NCBI GenBank assembly: GCA_910575755.1
Contig: CAJTFO010000003.1
Coordinates: 186,001 to 250,000 of the forward strand
From: Desulfovibrionaceae bacterium
GTDB taxonomy: Bacteria > Desulfobacterota > Desulfovibrionia > Desulfovibrionales > Desulfovibrionaceae
Length of the DNA stretch: 64,000 bases
Direction: 5' to 3'
The notes beneath the pieces are model-generated. The model was given only the letters and a program-made list of their open reading frames with translations, was not told the DNA's origin and did not search any database. The first letter of the stretch is position 1, and each line of letters opens with the position of its first letter. Shown here one piece after another: positions 17,901 to 25,752 of this stretch. Both the position numbers and the translations under genes were made by a program.

Positions 17901-19246
17901 GCGTGCACACCCCCTCCTATGTGGGCATGCATATGCACGAGATTCTTAATCAGCATCTGGGGCCGGACTGGCTTCAGGCCAAACATGACTCCCCCATCTG
18001 GGACAAGGTGGACGCAATCCCCGACGATGTGTACTGGTCGGCCCGCATGACCCAGAAGGAAGACCTGCTGGACGCCCTGCGCGCACGCATTCCCGCCTTT
18101 GCGCAGAAGTTCCAGCTCAGCCGGGCCCAGCGCAAGAGCATGGAAAGCCTGCTCAAGCCTGGCACCCTGCTCATCGGCTTCGCCCGGCGTTTCGCCCCCT
18201 ACAAACGCGCAACCCTGCTCTTTGCCGACCCGGATCGTCTGGCGCGCATTCTCAACGATCCCCAGCGGCCGGTCTGCCTGATCTTCGCCGGCAAGTCCCA
18301 CCCGGCGGACGAGGCCGGCATCAACCTGATTCAGGAAGTGCTGCGCATGAGCCGTGACGAACGCTTTCTGGGCAAGATCTTCTTTATGGAGGATTACAGC
18401 CTGGCGGTCTCCCGCCTGCTGTCCCAGGGCTGCGACGTCTGGCTGAACACGCCGCGCCGCCCGCACGAGGCTTCGGGGACCAGCGGCATGAAACTGCCGG
18501 TCAACGGCGGCATCAATCTGAGCATCTCCGACGGCTGGTGGTGCGAAGGCTACAACCGCCAGAACGGCTGGACCATCGGGCCGGTAGTCTCCACTGAACT
18601 GCCCAGCGGCGCACAGAACGACTATGACGACGCCGAGAGCCTGTACACCCTGCTGGAAAATGCCGTGCTGCCGCTCTACTTCGACATCAACGATGCCGGC
18701 CTGCCCGCCAACTGGATCGCCATGTCCAAACGCTCGCTGAAAAGCCTCACGGCCATGTACAGCAGCAACCGCATGCTTGACGATTACATCCGCCAGGCCT
18801 ATCTGCCCTGCGCCAGACGACGCGGCATGCTGGCCGAAAACGACTGGGCCCTGTGCCGCGACCTGGCCGCCTGGCAGCGCGATCTGCCCGTGCGCTTCGG
18901 CACGGTGAAGATGGAGGAAATCATCATCAGCGGCGCTGACGGCAACACCATGACCTGCGGCGAACCCGTCAACATCCGCCTGCACATGCACCTGGGGCAG
19001 ATGCGGCCCGAGGAAATTCTGGTGCAACTGGTCATCGGTCGGGCCTACGCCAGCGGCAACTTCCGCGACAGTCCCGAGGTGCTGCGGCTTGAACCACGCC
19101 CGGCGGACCACGGCGACAACGGCATGAACTACTCCGCCACCTATATCCCCACCCGTAACGGACATTACCGTTACGGCATCCGGGCCACGCCTGTGCACAA
19201 GGGCCTGGATTCGCCCCTGGAAACCGGCCTGGTGCTCTGGGGCTGA
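14987..19246 (+). CDS. Glycogen synthase (GT3-like) - alpha-glucan phosphorylase (GT35) fusion
   Basis: A 1419-residue bifunctional protein. Residues about 1-560 match the eukaryote-type, UDP-glucose-using glycogen synthase: 'LFEVSWEVCNKVGGIYSVV' at the start and 'FPSWYEPWGYTPQE' near 430. Residues about 590-1419 are a bacterial-type alpha-glucan phosphorylase: 'NLWWCWHDKAK', 'YFSTEYGINESVPIYSGGLG' around 670-690, and the PLP-binding lysine in 'GTSGMKLPVNGG' (about residue 1169). One chain therefore holds opposing synthesis and breakdown activities. ATG 14987 is preferred over an upstream in-frame ATG because AAGGAG lies 7 bases before it. The gene ends the glucan cluster and is followed by a strong terminator. 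Confidence 0.88.
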   Translation: MDFNSAPVTLFEVSWEVCNKVGGIYSVVSSKALQAVETFGEDYFLLGPSLQQSAGFEETDEHIWDSLRLALSAKDLKCRLGRWNIPGRPKAILVDFSKRYGSNQLLYEIWKNYGVDSLSGGWDYIEPVMFATACGEVIAAIHESLVQPLGGRSVALFHEWMCGAGLLSVKKLAPAVATVFTTHATMLGRALAGTGRDIYSNLRDINPAHEAAAQNITAKWSMESASAREADAFTTVSPITGEESTVFLGRKPDVITVNGLDLRVIPDFSEERQKPLENRARVREAAERFLRCKLPEQTRIFAVSGRYEMHNKGVDVFLEALARADRNLAGTDTSILALCLVMGGHTGVNQAAVSGDPNATDNGQPFICTHYAWNAPQDPIINACRRLGLDNTCDRRVKVIFVPAMLDGNDGFLNMPYEDVISACDVGFFPSWYEPWGYTPQECAAWAVPTLTTDLSGFGMWARQMARKESEPHSGVHVMPRRGMNFEQSVAALHERILQAASAAPEAVAVWRKNARALAERTSWSHFFSHYIDAFQLALEKADTRISHDSKGRESLNRILTASCSMTPFLRPIMAVAEMPAALARLRELSANLWWCWHDKAKTLFMALNPQLWEECHNPIRMLEEADPERLAYLIGNEEYMGLYNEVLVEFDSYMAQPLRALDEHLTPEHPVAYFSTEYGINESVPIYSGGLGVLSGDHLKSASDMAVPLFGIGLLYKNGYFKQEIDADGRQIAQYPINNFAHLPVRPVYDDAGEAVFVQLELPGRILFARVWKMQVGRVCLYLMDTDTRRNTDEDRRITDRLYEANREIRLLQEMLLGMGGMRLIRTLGLTPHIYHMNEGHSAFMVIERLQECMSMGMSYAEATARVRSNSVFTTHTPVPAGNEAFSLDLMGRYFGGIASNLGLSWPEFVQLGQMEGGNSQAFEMTVLALRLSSRANGVSRLHGEVSRHMWNKLWKSLPLAETPINYVTNGVHTPSYVGMHMHEILNQHLGPDWLQAKHDSPIWDKVDAIPDDVYWSARMTQKEDLLDALRARIPAFAQKFQLSRAQRKSMESLLKPGTLLIGFARRFAPYKRATLLFADPDRLARILNDPQRPVCLIFAGKSHPADEAGINLIQEVLRMSRDERFLGKIFFMEDYSLAVSRLLSQGCDVWLNTPRRPHEASGTSGMKLPVNGGINLSISDGWWCEGYNRQNGWTIGPVVSTELPSGAQNDYDDAESLYTLLENAVLPLYFDINDAGLPANWIAMSKRSLKSLTAMYSSNRMLDDYIRQAYLPCARRRGMLAENDWALCRDLAAWQRDLPVRFGTVKMEEIIISGADGNTMTCGEPVNIRLHMHLGQMRPEEILVQLVIGRAYASGNFRDSPEVLRLEPRPADHGDNGMNYSATYIPTRNGHYRYGIRATPVHKGLDSPLETGLVLWG

Positions 19247-19275
19247 GAAAGCGCGAGAAAAATCCATCACAGGCA

Positions 19276-19309
19276 AAAAGGGGACGCGCCGCGCGGCGCG
19301 TCCCCTTTT
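19276..19309. terminator. Bidirectional Rho-independent terminator
   Basis: A perfect 15-bp stem flanks GCGC, with AAAA on the left and TTTT on the right, so it can stop transcription from both sides. It lies between the convergent glucan-fusion gene and the SpsF-like gene. Confidence 0.9.
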
Positions 19310-19327
19310 CCCTTCCGCCAAGCAATG

Positions 19328-20053
19328 CTATAGTGCCGGGGCGCTCTGGGGCTGAACCTTCCCGCATATGTCCACAATGGCCCGCGCGTCCATGTCCGGC
19401 GTGAGGGGCAGCAGGGCCAGCCGCCGAAAGTCATCGGGCCGGTCCAGATCCAGCCTGAGGTCGGGACGGCAGAGCCAGGCTTCCTTCGGATCAAACGTGG
19501 CAATGCGAAAGCTGTCGGCATTGTCCCAGATGTAATTCAGGCAGTGTTCCCGTTGCGAGGCCTGCGCCGCCTCGGCGTTCAGCCGCTCCAGCAGGTCGCG
19601 GGACAGAATTTCGGCCCCCAGGCCGTCGGGCCAGCGGTTCTGGCGCGGCACATGATTATAGGCATAGTCGCAGTCCGCCGCTGCATAAAATTCCACCAGC
19701 CGGTCCACGGCCTCGCCCCAGATCAGGGGATTGTCCGCGCAGACGCGCACCACCAGGTCAGCTCCCGTCTGCCGGGCCGCCAGGCAGAAGCGGGCCAGCA
19801 CATCGTCCTCCGGCCCGGCCATGCAGGGCACGTCCCGCCGGCGCAGATGCTCCAGCAGGGCCTGATCCAGTTCCGTGTCCGGCACGGCCACCATGATCCC
19901 GTCCAGACGGCGGGCTTGGGCCAGCCGGCGCGTCACCCAGTCGATGACCGGCAGATCTCGCAGGCAGAGCAGGGATTTCAGGGGCAGACGGCTGGAACCC
20001 AGCCGGGCCTGGACAACAGCCACAACCTTGCGGCGGCGGATACTGTGCGACAT
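19328..20053 (-). CDS. SpsF/NeuA-like cytidylyltransferase
   Basis: A 241-residue nucleotidyltransferase. 'VVAVVQARLGSSRLPLKSL' (residues 10-28) is the nucleotide-binding start of the SpsF family (spore-coat polysaccharide; CMP-sugar synthetase-like), followed by 'RLAQA' and a 'VRVCADNPLIWGE' segment with the metal-binding Asp. It activates or transfers an acidic sugar in cytosol, but the substrate is unknown. It is the last gene of a minus-strand cassette with an aminotransferase, a keto-sugar-type dehydrogenase and a PseG-like fusion. GAAGGA precedes the ATG. It lies 27 bases after the stop of the 50-residue ORF upstream. Confidence 0.78.
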   Translation of the reverse strand: MSHSIRRRKVVAVVQARLGSSRLPLKSLLCLRDLPVIDWVTRRLAQARRLDGIMVAVPDTELDQALLEHLRRRDVPCMAGPEDDVLARFCLAARQTGADLVVRVCADNPLIWGEAVDRLVEFYAAADCDYAYNHVPRQNRWPDGLGAEILSRDLLERLNAEAAQASQREHCLNYIWDNADSFRIATFDPKEAWLCRPDLRLDLDRPDDFRRLALLPLTPDMDARAIVDICGKVQPQSAPAL

Positions 20054-20080
20054 GACATTTTCCTTCGTCTTGCGGCGGTT

Positions 20081-20233
20081 TCAGGGCAGTTCCAGATCAA
20101 GCGGCACGCTGACGTAGAACCAGGGAACCAGCAGCCACTCGTCGCGTTGACAGCAGGTAGTGTCGCCGCTGCCCATGCGGACACGGCAGGAGGAAAGCCG
20201 TCCGCCGCGCCGCGTTTCCGCCGCGGCGCTCAT
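20081..20233 (-). CDS. 50-residue ORF coupled to the sugar cassette
   Basis: A small frame between the cytidylyltransferase fusion and the SpsF-like gene. ATG 20233 overlaps the upstream stop by four bases (GCATGA), the same arrangement as true coupled genes, and the stop is at 20081. The product has a basic, polar N-terminus, two adjacent cysteines ('DTTCCQRDEW') and a hydrophobic, Trp-rich end ('WLLVPWFYVSVPLDLELP'). No family is recognised. The C-terminal hydrophobic end could associate with membrane or with a partner enzyme. The evidence is only position and coupling, so it could also be leader-like sequence without function. Confidence 0.5.
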   Translation of the reverse strand: MSAAAETRRGGRLSSCRVRMGSGDTTCCQRDEWLLVPWFYVSVPLDLELP

Positions 20234-21900
20234 GCCTCGTCCCTGTCCAGCAGGGCCAGCATCAGCCCCACCACCCGCGCCTTGTTGGGCGTGAAGTCCA
20301 GCCTGTTCTGACGTTCCCAGAAGCGCGCACGCCGGTTCTGCTTGAGCATGGCCAGAAAGACGTTGCGGATTTTCATATCGTCCACGCGATCCATGAGGCC
20401 CATGAAGGCAAAGCCGTTGCGCGGCCGGGCGAAGGTGTGCCTGGCCTCGCGCTCGTGGTGGGCCAGCACCATGCCGGGCACGCGCATGTGCGCCAGCTCG
20501 TAGACCGTGCGTCCGGCCGAGCAGATGGCCAGATCCGCGCCTTCCATCATGCGGCTCATGACGTTGGTGGCCCAGGTGAAGCTGACCAGGGGATTTTCCA
20601 GCGCGCGCAGGCGGGCCTCCATAGCTTCCTTGTGGGCGTAGCCCGGCCCGGCCACTACCCGGATGGCGATGCCGTAGGCCCGGCAGACGGGTTCAATGAT
20701 GTCCAGCACCCTGCGGGAGCAATCCCGCTGATCCGTGCCACCAAAGGTGATCAGCACAGTGCGCGTCTCAGGCCGCAGGGGATTGCGCGCCGCGCCCGCA
20801 AATTCGTCGCGCAGGCAGAAATATTCCGGCCCGCAGCGCAGGCGTTCCGTGCTCTGGCCGCTCTCGTACAGGGCGTTGATGACCAGATGGGCCAGTTCCG
20901 CGCCCGGCCCTTCGTCCTCAAAGTTGACGCAGCGCGCGCCGCCCGCGCGCAGACGCTCCATATAGGCCGCGCCGGTATTCAGAAAGTCGTTGACCACCAG
21001 GTCAGGCCGCAGGGCCAGCACCGTATGGGCCAGATCTTCCTCCCCCTGGCGCACGATGCGGTATTCCTTGCGGGCTATGCTTTCCACGGCCAGCTCGCTT
21101 TCACGGGTGCAGACAAAGGTGATCTTGTGGCTGGTGATCTCGTGGGCCAGCATGAGCGCGCGAAAGACATGCCCCATGCCGATGGCGGGATAGCCGGCCA
21201 CCACAAAAACCACATGCCGCCGCAACAGCAGGCGTTCGCAGATCCACCAGTCCTGGTAGGACTGGATTTCTATGGCCCGTTCATTGAGAAAATAGGGGAT
21301 GATCCTGCCCGGCTGCTGGCCCGGCGGCAGGGACAAAGCCGCTCCCGCGTCCGCCGCCTCCCCGCGCAGCAGGGCCAGGCGCAGAATGATCAGGGCCCGG
21401 CTTTCCACCAGAAACTGTTCCTCGCCGCCGTCCGTGCCCCCGGCGCTGTGCAGCAGGCTTTCCAGGCTGTCGCCGCGCACGTTCCAGATGCGCTGGCGCA
21501 CGCTCTTTACCGTGATCAGGCTGTCGGCCCCGGCCTCCAGGTATTTTTTCCAGGCGTCCTCCACATCCACCCAGGTCAGCAGCGGGCAGGAGGCGCGCAG
21601 GATAATGCAATGTTCATAGCGCCGGGCCAGCTCGCCCAGCAGGTCGCGCATCTCGGCCACAATATCCAGACTGGTGAAGCGCAGTTCCCTGTTCCAGTGA
21701 AAGCCCACGCCCGCGCGTTCGCAGATCAGCGAAATTTCCTGGCTGTCCGTGAGCGCCATGATGTCTTCGCCGGGAGCCACGGCGCGCGCCGTGTGGATGG
21801 CCCGCTCCATCAGCGTGACCCCGGCCAGCTTTTTGACAAGCTGGTCAGGGATGACCGCATTTTTCTTGATGGCCGGGATGACGATGCAGCGTTCCTTCAC
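20230..21900 (-). CDS. Cytidylyltransferase-PseG-like fusion
   Basis: A 556-residue protein with two recognisable halves. The N-terminal half (about 1-225) is like acylneuraminate cytidylyltransferases: 'CIVIPAIKKNAVIPDQLVKKLAG' region, 'IILRASCPLLTWVDVE' and 'SLITVKSVRQRIWN'. The C-terminal half (about 230-556) is like PseG/SpsG, a GT-B-fold hydrolase of nucleotide-linked amino sugars: 'GYPAIGMGHVFRALMLA', 'VLITFGGTDQRD' and 'CSAGRTVYELAHMRVPG'. Such fusions are found in nonulosonic (sialic-like) acid pathways. Start is GTG 21900. No sialic acid synthase (NeuB/PseI) is in the window, so the final sugar is uncertain. Confidence 0.8.
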   Translation of the reverse strand: MKERCIVIPAIKKNAVIPDQLVKKLAGVTLMERAIHTARAVAPGEDIMALTDSQEISLICERAGVGFHWNRELRFTSLDIVAEMRDLLGELARRYEHCIILRASCPLLTWVDVEDAWKKYLEAGADSLITVKSVRQRIWNVRGDSLESLLHSAGGTDGGEEQFLVESRALIILRLALLRGEAADAGAALSLPPGQQPGRIIPYFLNERAIEIQSYQDWWICERLLLRRHVVFVVAGYPAIGMGHVFRALMLAHEITSHKITFVCTRESELAVESIARKEYRIVRQGEEDLAHTVLALRPDLVVNDFLNTGAAYMERLRAGGARCVNFEDEGPGAELAHLVINALYESGQSTERLRCGPEYFCLRDEFAGAARNPLRPETRTVLITFGGTDQRDCSRRVLDIIEPVCRAYGIAIRVVAGPGYAHKEAMEARLRALENPLVSFTWATNVMSRMMEGADLAICSAGRTVYELAHMRVPGMVLAHHEREARHTFARPRNGFAFMGLMDRVDDMKIRNVFLAMLKQNRRARFWERQNRLDFTPNKARVVGLMLALLDRDEA

Positions 21901-21907
21901 CCTTGCC

Positions 21908-23101
21908 CTACCCCCGGCGCAAAGCGGTCAGCACCTCGCGCGTGGCCGCCAGCATGTAGTTGAAGTCCTCCTCACTCAGCCAGTGCTGGAAGGGGAAGGA
22001 AACCATGCTGTCAAAAAAGGTGTCCGCATGGGGGCAATGGGCCGTGCCGTATCCCAGACGCCGGTAATAGTCGTAACGGTTCAGCGGAATATACTGCACC
22101 ACGCATTTGACGCCTTTTTCTTCGTACATGGCGCGCATGAAGCGGTCGCGCATCTCCGGGCCGGCGGTCATGCACGCGGTCAGCAGGTGGTAATTGTGGC
22201 GGCGGCTGTCCACGCGATGAAATTCCAGTTCCGGAAAGTCGGCCAGGGCGTCTATGAAGCGCAGGGCGCGCGCGCGCTTTTCGTCGTTGATCCGGTCGAT
22301 GCGCTCCAGCAGCTTGGCGCCCAGGGCGCATTCCACTTCGCCCAGGCAATAGTTGTTGGGCATGAGCATGTGGCCGTCCAGCATGGGCACATCCACATTG
22401 CCCATAGCCGGTTTCCAGTAGTCCGGGCGCTCGAAGTCGTAGGCGCAATGCCCGTTGTGGCGCAGGGCGGGCACTACGGCGGCCAGGGCCGGGTCGCGCA
22501 CATAAAGCATGCCGCCTTCGCCCAGCGTGGTCAGGTTCTTGTGCGAGTGGAAGGAAAACACGGCCATGTCCCCGAAGCTGCCCGCCTTTTTGCCGTCCAC
22601 CTCCGCGCCGATGGCCTGGGCCGCGTCCTCGATGAGAATCAGGCCGCGCTCCTTGCAGAGCGCGACGATGGCGGGCATGTCCGCCACATAGCCGTAAAGG
22701 TGAACCACCACCACGGCTCTGGTTCTGGGCGTCAGAACCTTTTCAATGCTGGCGGCGGTAACCACGCGGGTGTGCGGGTCCACATCGGCCCAGACCAGAC
22801 GCGCGCCCTTTTTCTGATAGGGATAGGCCGAGGCCGTAAAGGTGTGCGAGGGAATGACCAGCTCGTCGTCGGGCTTGAAGCGGCAGAGCTGGGCCGACAT
22901 TTCCAGGGCCGCGCAGCCGTTCATGGTGGTGAAGCAAGTGCCCTCGGCAACGCCCTGGTACCGCGCGAACTTGCTTTCAAAGGCGCGCATGTACTGTCCC
23001 TGGGTCAGAGGATCGGCATTGCGCATGGCCTCCACGACCACGGCGATTTCCTCTTCCGTATAGCGGATGGCGCGTCCGCTGAAATTGATTTTGATGTCCA
23101 T
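21908..23101 (-). CDS. DegT/DnrJ/EryC1/StrS aminotransferase (sugar)
   Basis: A 397-residue PLP enzyme that adds an amino group to a keto-sugar. The PLP lysine is K188 in 'VFSFHSHKNLTTLGEGG', and 'GLILIEDAAQAIGAEVDG' carries the Asp that contacts PLP. It sits next to an iron-containing dehydrogenase gene (via a WcbI-like gene). In Shewanella the pair KdnA (aminotransferase) and KdnB (dehydrogenase) make 8-amino-3,8-dideoxy-Kdo, so a related role is plausible. AAGGA lies before ATG 23101, and the gap to the next gene is only seven bases. Confidence 0.85.
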   Translation of the reverse strand: MDIKINFSGRAIRYTEEEIAVVVEAMRNADPLTQGQYMRAFESKFARYQGVAEGTCFTTMNGCAALEMSAQLCRFKPDDELVIPSHTFTASAYPYQKKGARLVWADVDPHTRVVTAASIEKVLTPRTRAVVVVHLYGYVADMPAIVALCKERGLILIEDAAQAIGAEVDGKKAGSFGDMAVFSFHSHKNLTTLGEGGMLYVRDPALAAVVPALRHNGHCAYDFERPDYWKPAMGNVDVPMLDGHMLMPNNYCLGEVECALGAKLLERIDRINDEKRARALRFIDALADFPELEFHRVDSRRHNYHLLTACMTAGPEMRDRFMRAMYEEKGVKCVVQYIPLNRYDYYRRLGYGTAHCPHADTFFDSMVSFPFQHWLSEEDFNYMLAATREVLTALRRG

Positions 23102-23131
23102 ATGTGAATCCTTGATTCATGAAAATGACTT

Positions 23132-23998
23132 TCACTCTGTTTTCTTCACGGCCTGCAAGGCTGCCTCAAAAACATGCGGATGAAAATCATAATAGGTATA
23201 ATACCCGGCGGCCGCATCCTCAATGCTCACCTCTTTGCCTCCCACACGAAAGCATTCCCGGCCGGGAAAGGCGAACAGGCCGTGGTGGCGGGTGATGACG
23301 GGCCAACTGTTGAAGCCGAAGCTCCAGGGGCCGTTGCGTATTTCCCGCAGGGCCGCCTCCCGCGTGATGTTCACCCCCAGCACGCGCAGCATGCCGGCAA
23401 ACAGGTGGGCCAGCATGCTTTCACCAGGGTGGTTCCAGGTGTGAAACAGGGCTTCGCGCGCGTACTCCCGGCGCGCCAGCTCCAGAGTGCCCAGCGTCAC
23501 ATCCTGTTCCCGCCGGGCATACTTCTCCCAGGTGCGCTCCAGGGCCCGGCGCACCGCCGGGGCTCTGAACAGGGCATGGTTGAGGTAAACCCCGCTCACT
23601 TCTTCCAGAGGCACACCGGCGGCGCGGCACTGCACAATGACGCGGCTGTGCCATTCCAGCGGCGGCGGGAAGCGCTCTTCGGCGCCGCCGCCGGGCACGG
23701 TCAGCACATCGGGGAAATAGGCCTCGAAGTTGGGCGCGGAGAAGGTGACCAGCCGCTCTCCCAGCACGGGGCGCAGGCTTGCGGTATTGCACGCGCCATA
23801 GCTGAACAGGGGTTGGCTGAACACCAGATCGCAACGCGCCGCCCGCGCGGCCAGCGCGTCGCTTTCCTCCCCGGCCCGCACCCGCTGGATCACAGGCGCG
23901 GGCAGCACATGCCATTTCCCGCGCAGGGCTTCGTGCCCGGCCAGCAGTCCGGCCAGACGTTCCGCCACGCAATTGCCCAGCACCATCAGCGCGCGCAT
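23132..23998 (-). CDS. WcbI-like polysaccharide modification protein
   Basis: A 288-residue protein starting 'MRALMVLGNCVAERLAGLL', which resembles the N-terminus of WcbI-type putative acetyltransferases of capsule loci (an N-C pair after a hydrophobic strand). Later 'CDLVFSQPLF', 'FEAYFPDVLTVPGGG' and 'FHTWNHPGESMLAHLF' fit the same family, including a conserved H-P-x-x-S segment. The function in sugar or capsule modification is inferred. It lies inside the sugar cassette, 30 bases before the aminotransferase gene. Confidence 0.6.
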   Translation of the reverse strand: MRALMVLGNCVAERLAGLLAGHEALRGKWHVLPAPVIQRVRAGEESDALAARAARCDLVFSQPLFSYGACNTASLRPVLGERLVTFSAPNFEAYFPDVLTVPGGGAEERFPPPLEWHSRVIVQCRAAGVPLEEVSGVYLNHALFRAPAVRRALERTWEKYARREQDVTLGTLELARREYAREALFHTWNHPGESMLAHLFAGMLRVLGVNITREAALREIRNGPWSFGFNSWPVITRHHGLFAFPGRECFRVGGKEVSIEDAAAGYYTYYDFHPHVFEAALQAVKKTE

Positions 23999-24046
23999 GC
24001 CGCTGCTCCCGCGTCATGGCCGGGCGCGCCCGGCAGAGCCAGACGT

Positions 24047-25126
24047 CTACATCCGTTTGAAACGCTCAATGACGTTTTCTTTGGTAAGAATTTTTTTGAA
24101 GTCCGGTCCCAGGCGGTTGGCCAGCGGTTTTTCATGCACGATGCTGGCCTCATACAGGGCCGTGTACTGGGCGTCGCTGAGGCCGCGGCAGATGCCCCCG
24201 GGCAGGTCGATGCCCTGGCGCTTGATCATACTCATGAAATCCCGGTATTCCGTGGGATAGATGTCTTCCTGCACGGACAGGGCATAGCAGTTGGCCAGAC
24301 CGTGGGGCATGTGCAGCACCATGCTCAGGCCCGCCGAAATGGGATGCACCACGCCCACGAAACCGGCGGCCATGCCGCCCAGAAAGGAGGCTATCATCAT
24401 CAGTTCGCGGTTTTCATCGCTCATCATGTCGTCGGAGAGAAAGACCCGCTTGCAGATGTCAATGGCCTTTTCCGCCAGGGAATCCACCACCACATTGCGG
24501 TAGGAGCCGGAAAGGCTTTCAAAGCAGTGCATGTACGTGTCAATGCCCGTGTAGAAATACTGGTTGCGCGGCACGCTGGCGGTCAGGTCCGGATCCAGAA
24601 GCACCTGGTCGAACATGGTGTAGTCGCTGTTCATGCCCAGCTTGAGGTTTTTGGCCTCATTGCAGATGATGCCGGTGCGCGAGGTTTCCGAACCCGTGCC
24701 GGACAGGGTGGGCACGGCGATTTTGTAGGGCGCGGGATGTCTGACCAGCTCCCAGCCCTGATAGTCCTCGGCCTTGCCGGGATTGGTCAGCAGGTTGCCC
24801 ACGCATTTGCAGGTATCCAGCGTGGAGCCGCCGCCAAAGGCCAGCAGGGCGCAGGGCATTCTGCCGTCCAGAAATTCCCTGACTCTGGCGGTGTAGCCGT
24901 CCACGCTGTCTGTGGTGGGTTCGGCCGTGGTGTCCACATAGACTACTATGTCCTCCTGTTCCACGGGCAGGCGGTTCGCCAGGTTTTTGCCTTCAAAGCA
25001 GTGGTCCAGAAAAAAGACCGCCGGCCCGTCCTGCGCCTGGCGGCGGGTGGTCAGCAGATCGCCCAGCTGGGTCAGCGCGCCCTTGCCTATCATATAATAG
25101 CCGACATTTTTCGCATTGCGGTACAT
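24047..25126 (-). CDS. Iron-containing alcohol dehydrogenase, KdnB-like
   Basis: A 359-residue member of the group III dehydrogenases. 'FGGGSTLDTCKCVGNLLTNPG' is the NAD-binding glycine motif, and metal ligands are present in 'YFYTGIDTYMHCFESL' (Asp, His) and 'VVHPISAGLSMVLHMPHG' (His, His). The sequence style ('MIGKGALTQLGDLL', 'KAEDYQGWELV') recalls KdnB, which oxidises the C8 hydroxyl of Kdo. ATG 25126 is chosen because GAGGA lies before it and upstream residues look non-coding. First gene of the cassette, probably read with the following WcbI-like gene. Confidence 0.78.
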   Translation of the reverse strand: MYRNAKNVGYYMIGKGALTQLGDLLTTRRQAQDGPAVFFLDHCFEGKNLANRLPVEQEDIVVYVDTTAEPTTDSVDGYTARVREFLDGRMPCALLAFGGGSTLDTCKCVGNLLTNPGKAEDYQGWELVRHPAPYKIAVPTLSGTGSETSRTGIICNEAKNLKLGMNSDYTMFDQVLLDPDLTASVPRNQYFYTGIDTYMHCFESLSGSYRNVVVDSLAEKAIDICKRVFLSDDMMSDENRELMMIASFLGGMAAGFVGVVHPISAGLSMVLHMPHGLANCYALSVQEDIYPTEYRDFMSMIKRQGIDLPGGICRGLSDAQYTALYEASIVHEKPLANRLGPDFKKILTKENVIERFKRM

Positions 25127-25281
25127 GGGTATCCTCACAGGATGGAGATGATTCCGGGGCCATACGCCAAGCCGCGCGTTCTGGCAAGAGGGGCCGGAAG
25201 GCAAGGCAGACGCATGTTATTGAGTTCTGGCAGTCTGGCATTTGCCGTGATGACCCGGCCCGGCCTTTTCGGCCCGGCAAT

Positions 25282-25731
25282 TCAGTCCCGCGTTTTTTCC
25301 GCCGCCTGGGGGTCCGGCCCGAAGCGGTTGGGGCCCGCCGTGCCCGGCATGGACAGAATGGCCAGATAGCAGATGCACATGGACAGAGAGAGCAGCGACG
25401 AAGCCGCACTGGTTCCGCCGCCGGGCGCGGCCCGCTCCAGCAGCCACAGCAGCAGGCTGATGATGGGAATCAGCAGCCACCAGCCGCGCAGGTTGCGGTC
25501 GTGCAGGCGGCGCACTGTAACGCCGAGGTTGGGCAACAGCAGGGCCAGGGAAATCAGAAATTTCAGGGGCATGGCGGTTTCACGCGGCAGGGGAGAAAGC
25601 AGCAGCGCGGCTGCAAGATTGATCAGGCCGATGCAGAGCGAGAACCACCAGAATTCCGAACGCGCGGCGCGCCCCCGGAAGCAGCAGTACTTATCCTTCA
25701 GGCAGGTGCGAACGGCCTCCGCAAATGTCAT
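25282..25731 (-). CDS. DUF805 family membrane protein
   Basis: A 149-residue protein with four hydrophobic helices. 'FRGRAARSEFWWFSL' (residues 18-32) and 'VTVRRLHDRNLRGWWLLIPI' (residues 71-90) are the two conserved motifs of DUF805 inner-membrane proteins, whose function is not established. GGGGGAAAC precedes ATG 25731. It follows folD by 21 bases. Confidence 0.85.
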   Translation of the reverse strand: MTFAEAVRTCLKDKYCCFRGRAARSEFWWFSLCIGLINLAAALLLSPLPRETAMPLKFLISLALLLPNLGVTVRRLHDRNLRGWWLLIPIISLLLWLLERAAPGGGTSAASSLLSLSMCICYLAILSMPGTAGPNRFGPDPQAAEKTRD

Positions 25732-25752
25732 GTTTCCCCCTTTGCCGCAACG

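Noticed and set aside
14948..19321. A 1457-codon minus-strand frame opposite the synthase-phosphorylase fusion
   Set aside because: It lacks any family motif, and the plus strand holds a full set of synthase and phosphorylase motifs, so it is a shadow frame.
23120..23133. The 14-mer TGAAAATGACTTTC, identical to the possible Fur box at 61277, near the sugar cassette
   Set aside because: It overlaps the end of the WcbI-like gene, and several 14-mer coincidences are expected in 64 kb, so Fur control of the cassette is not claimed.
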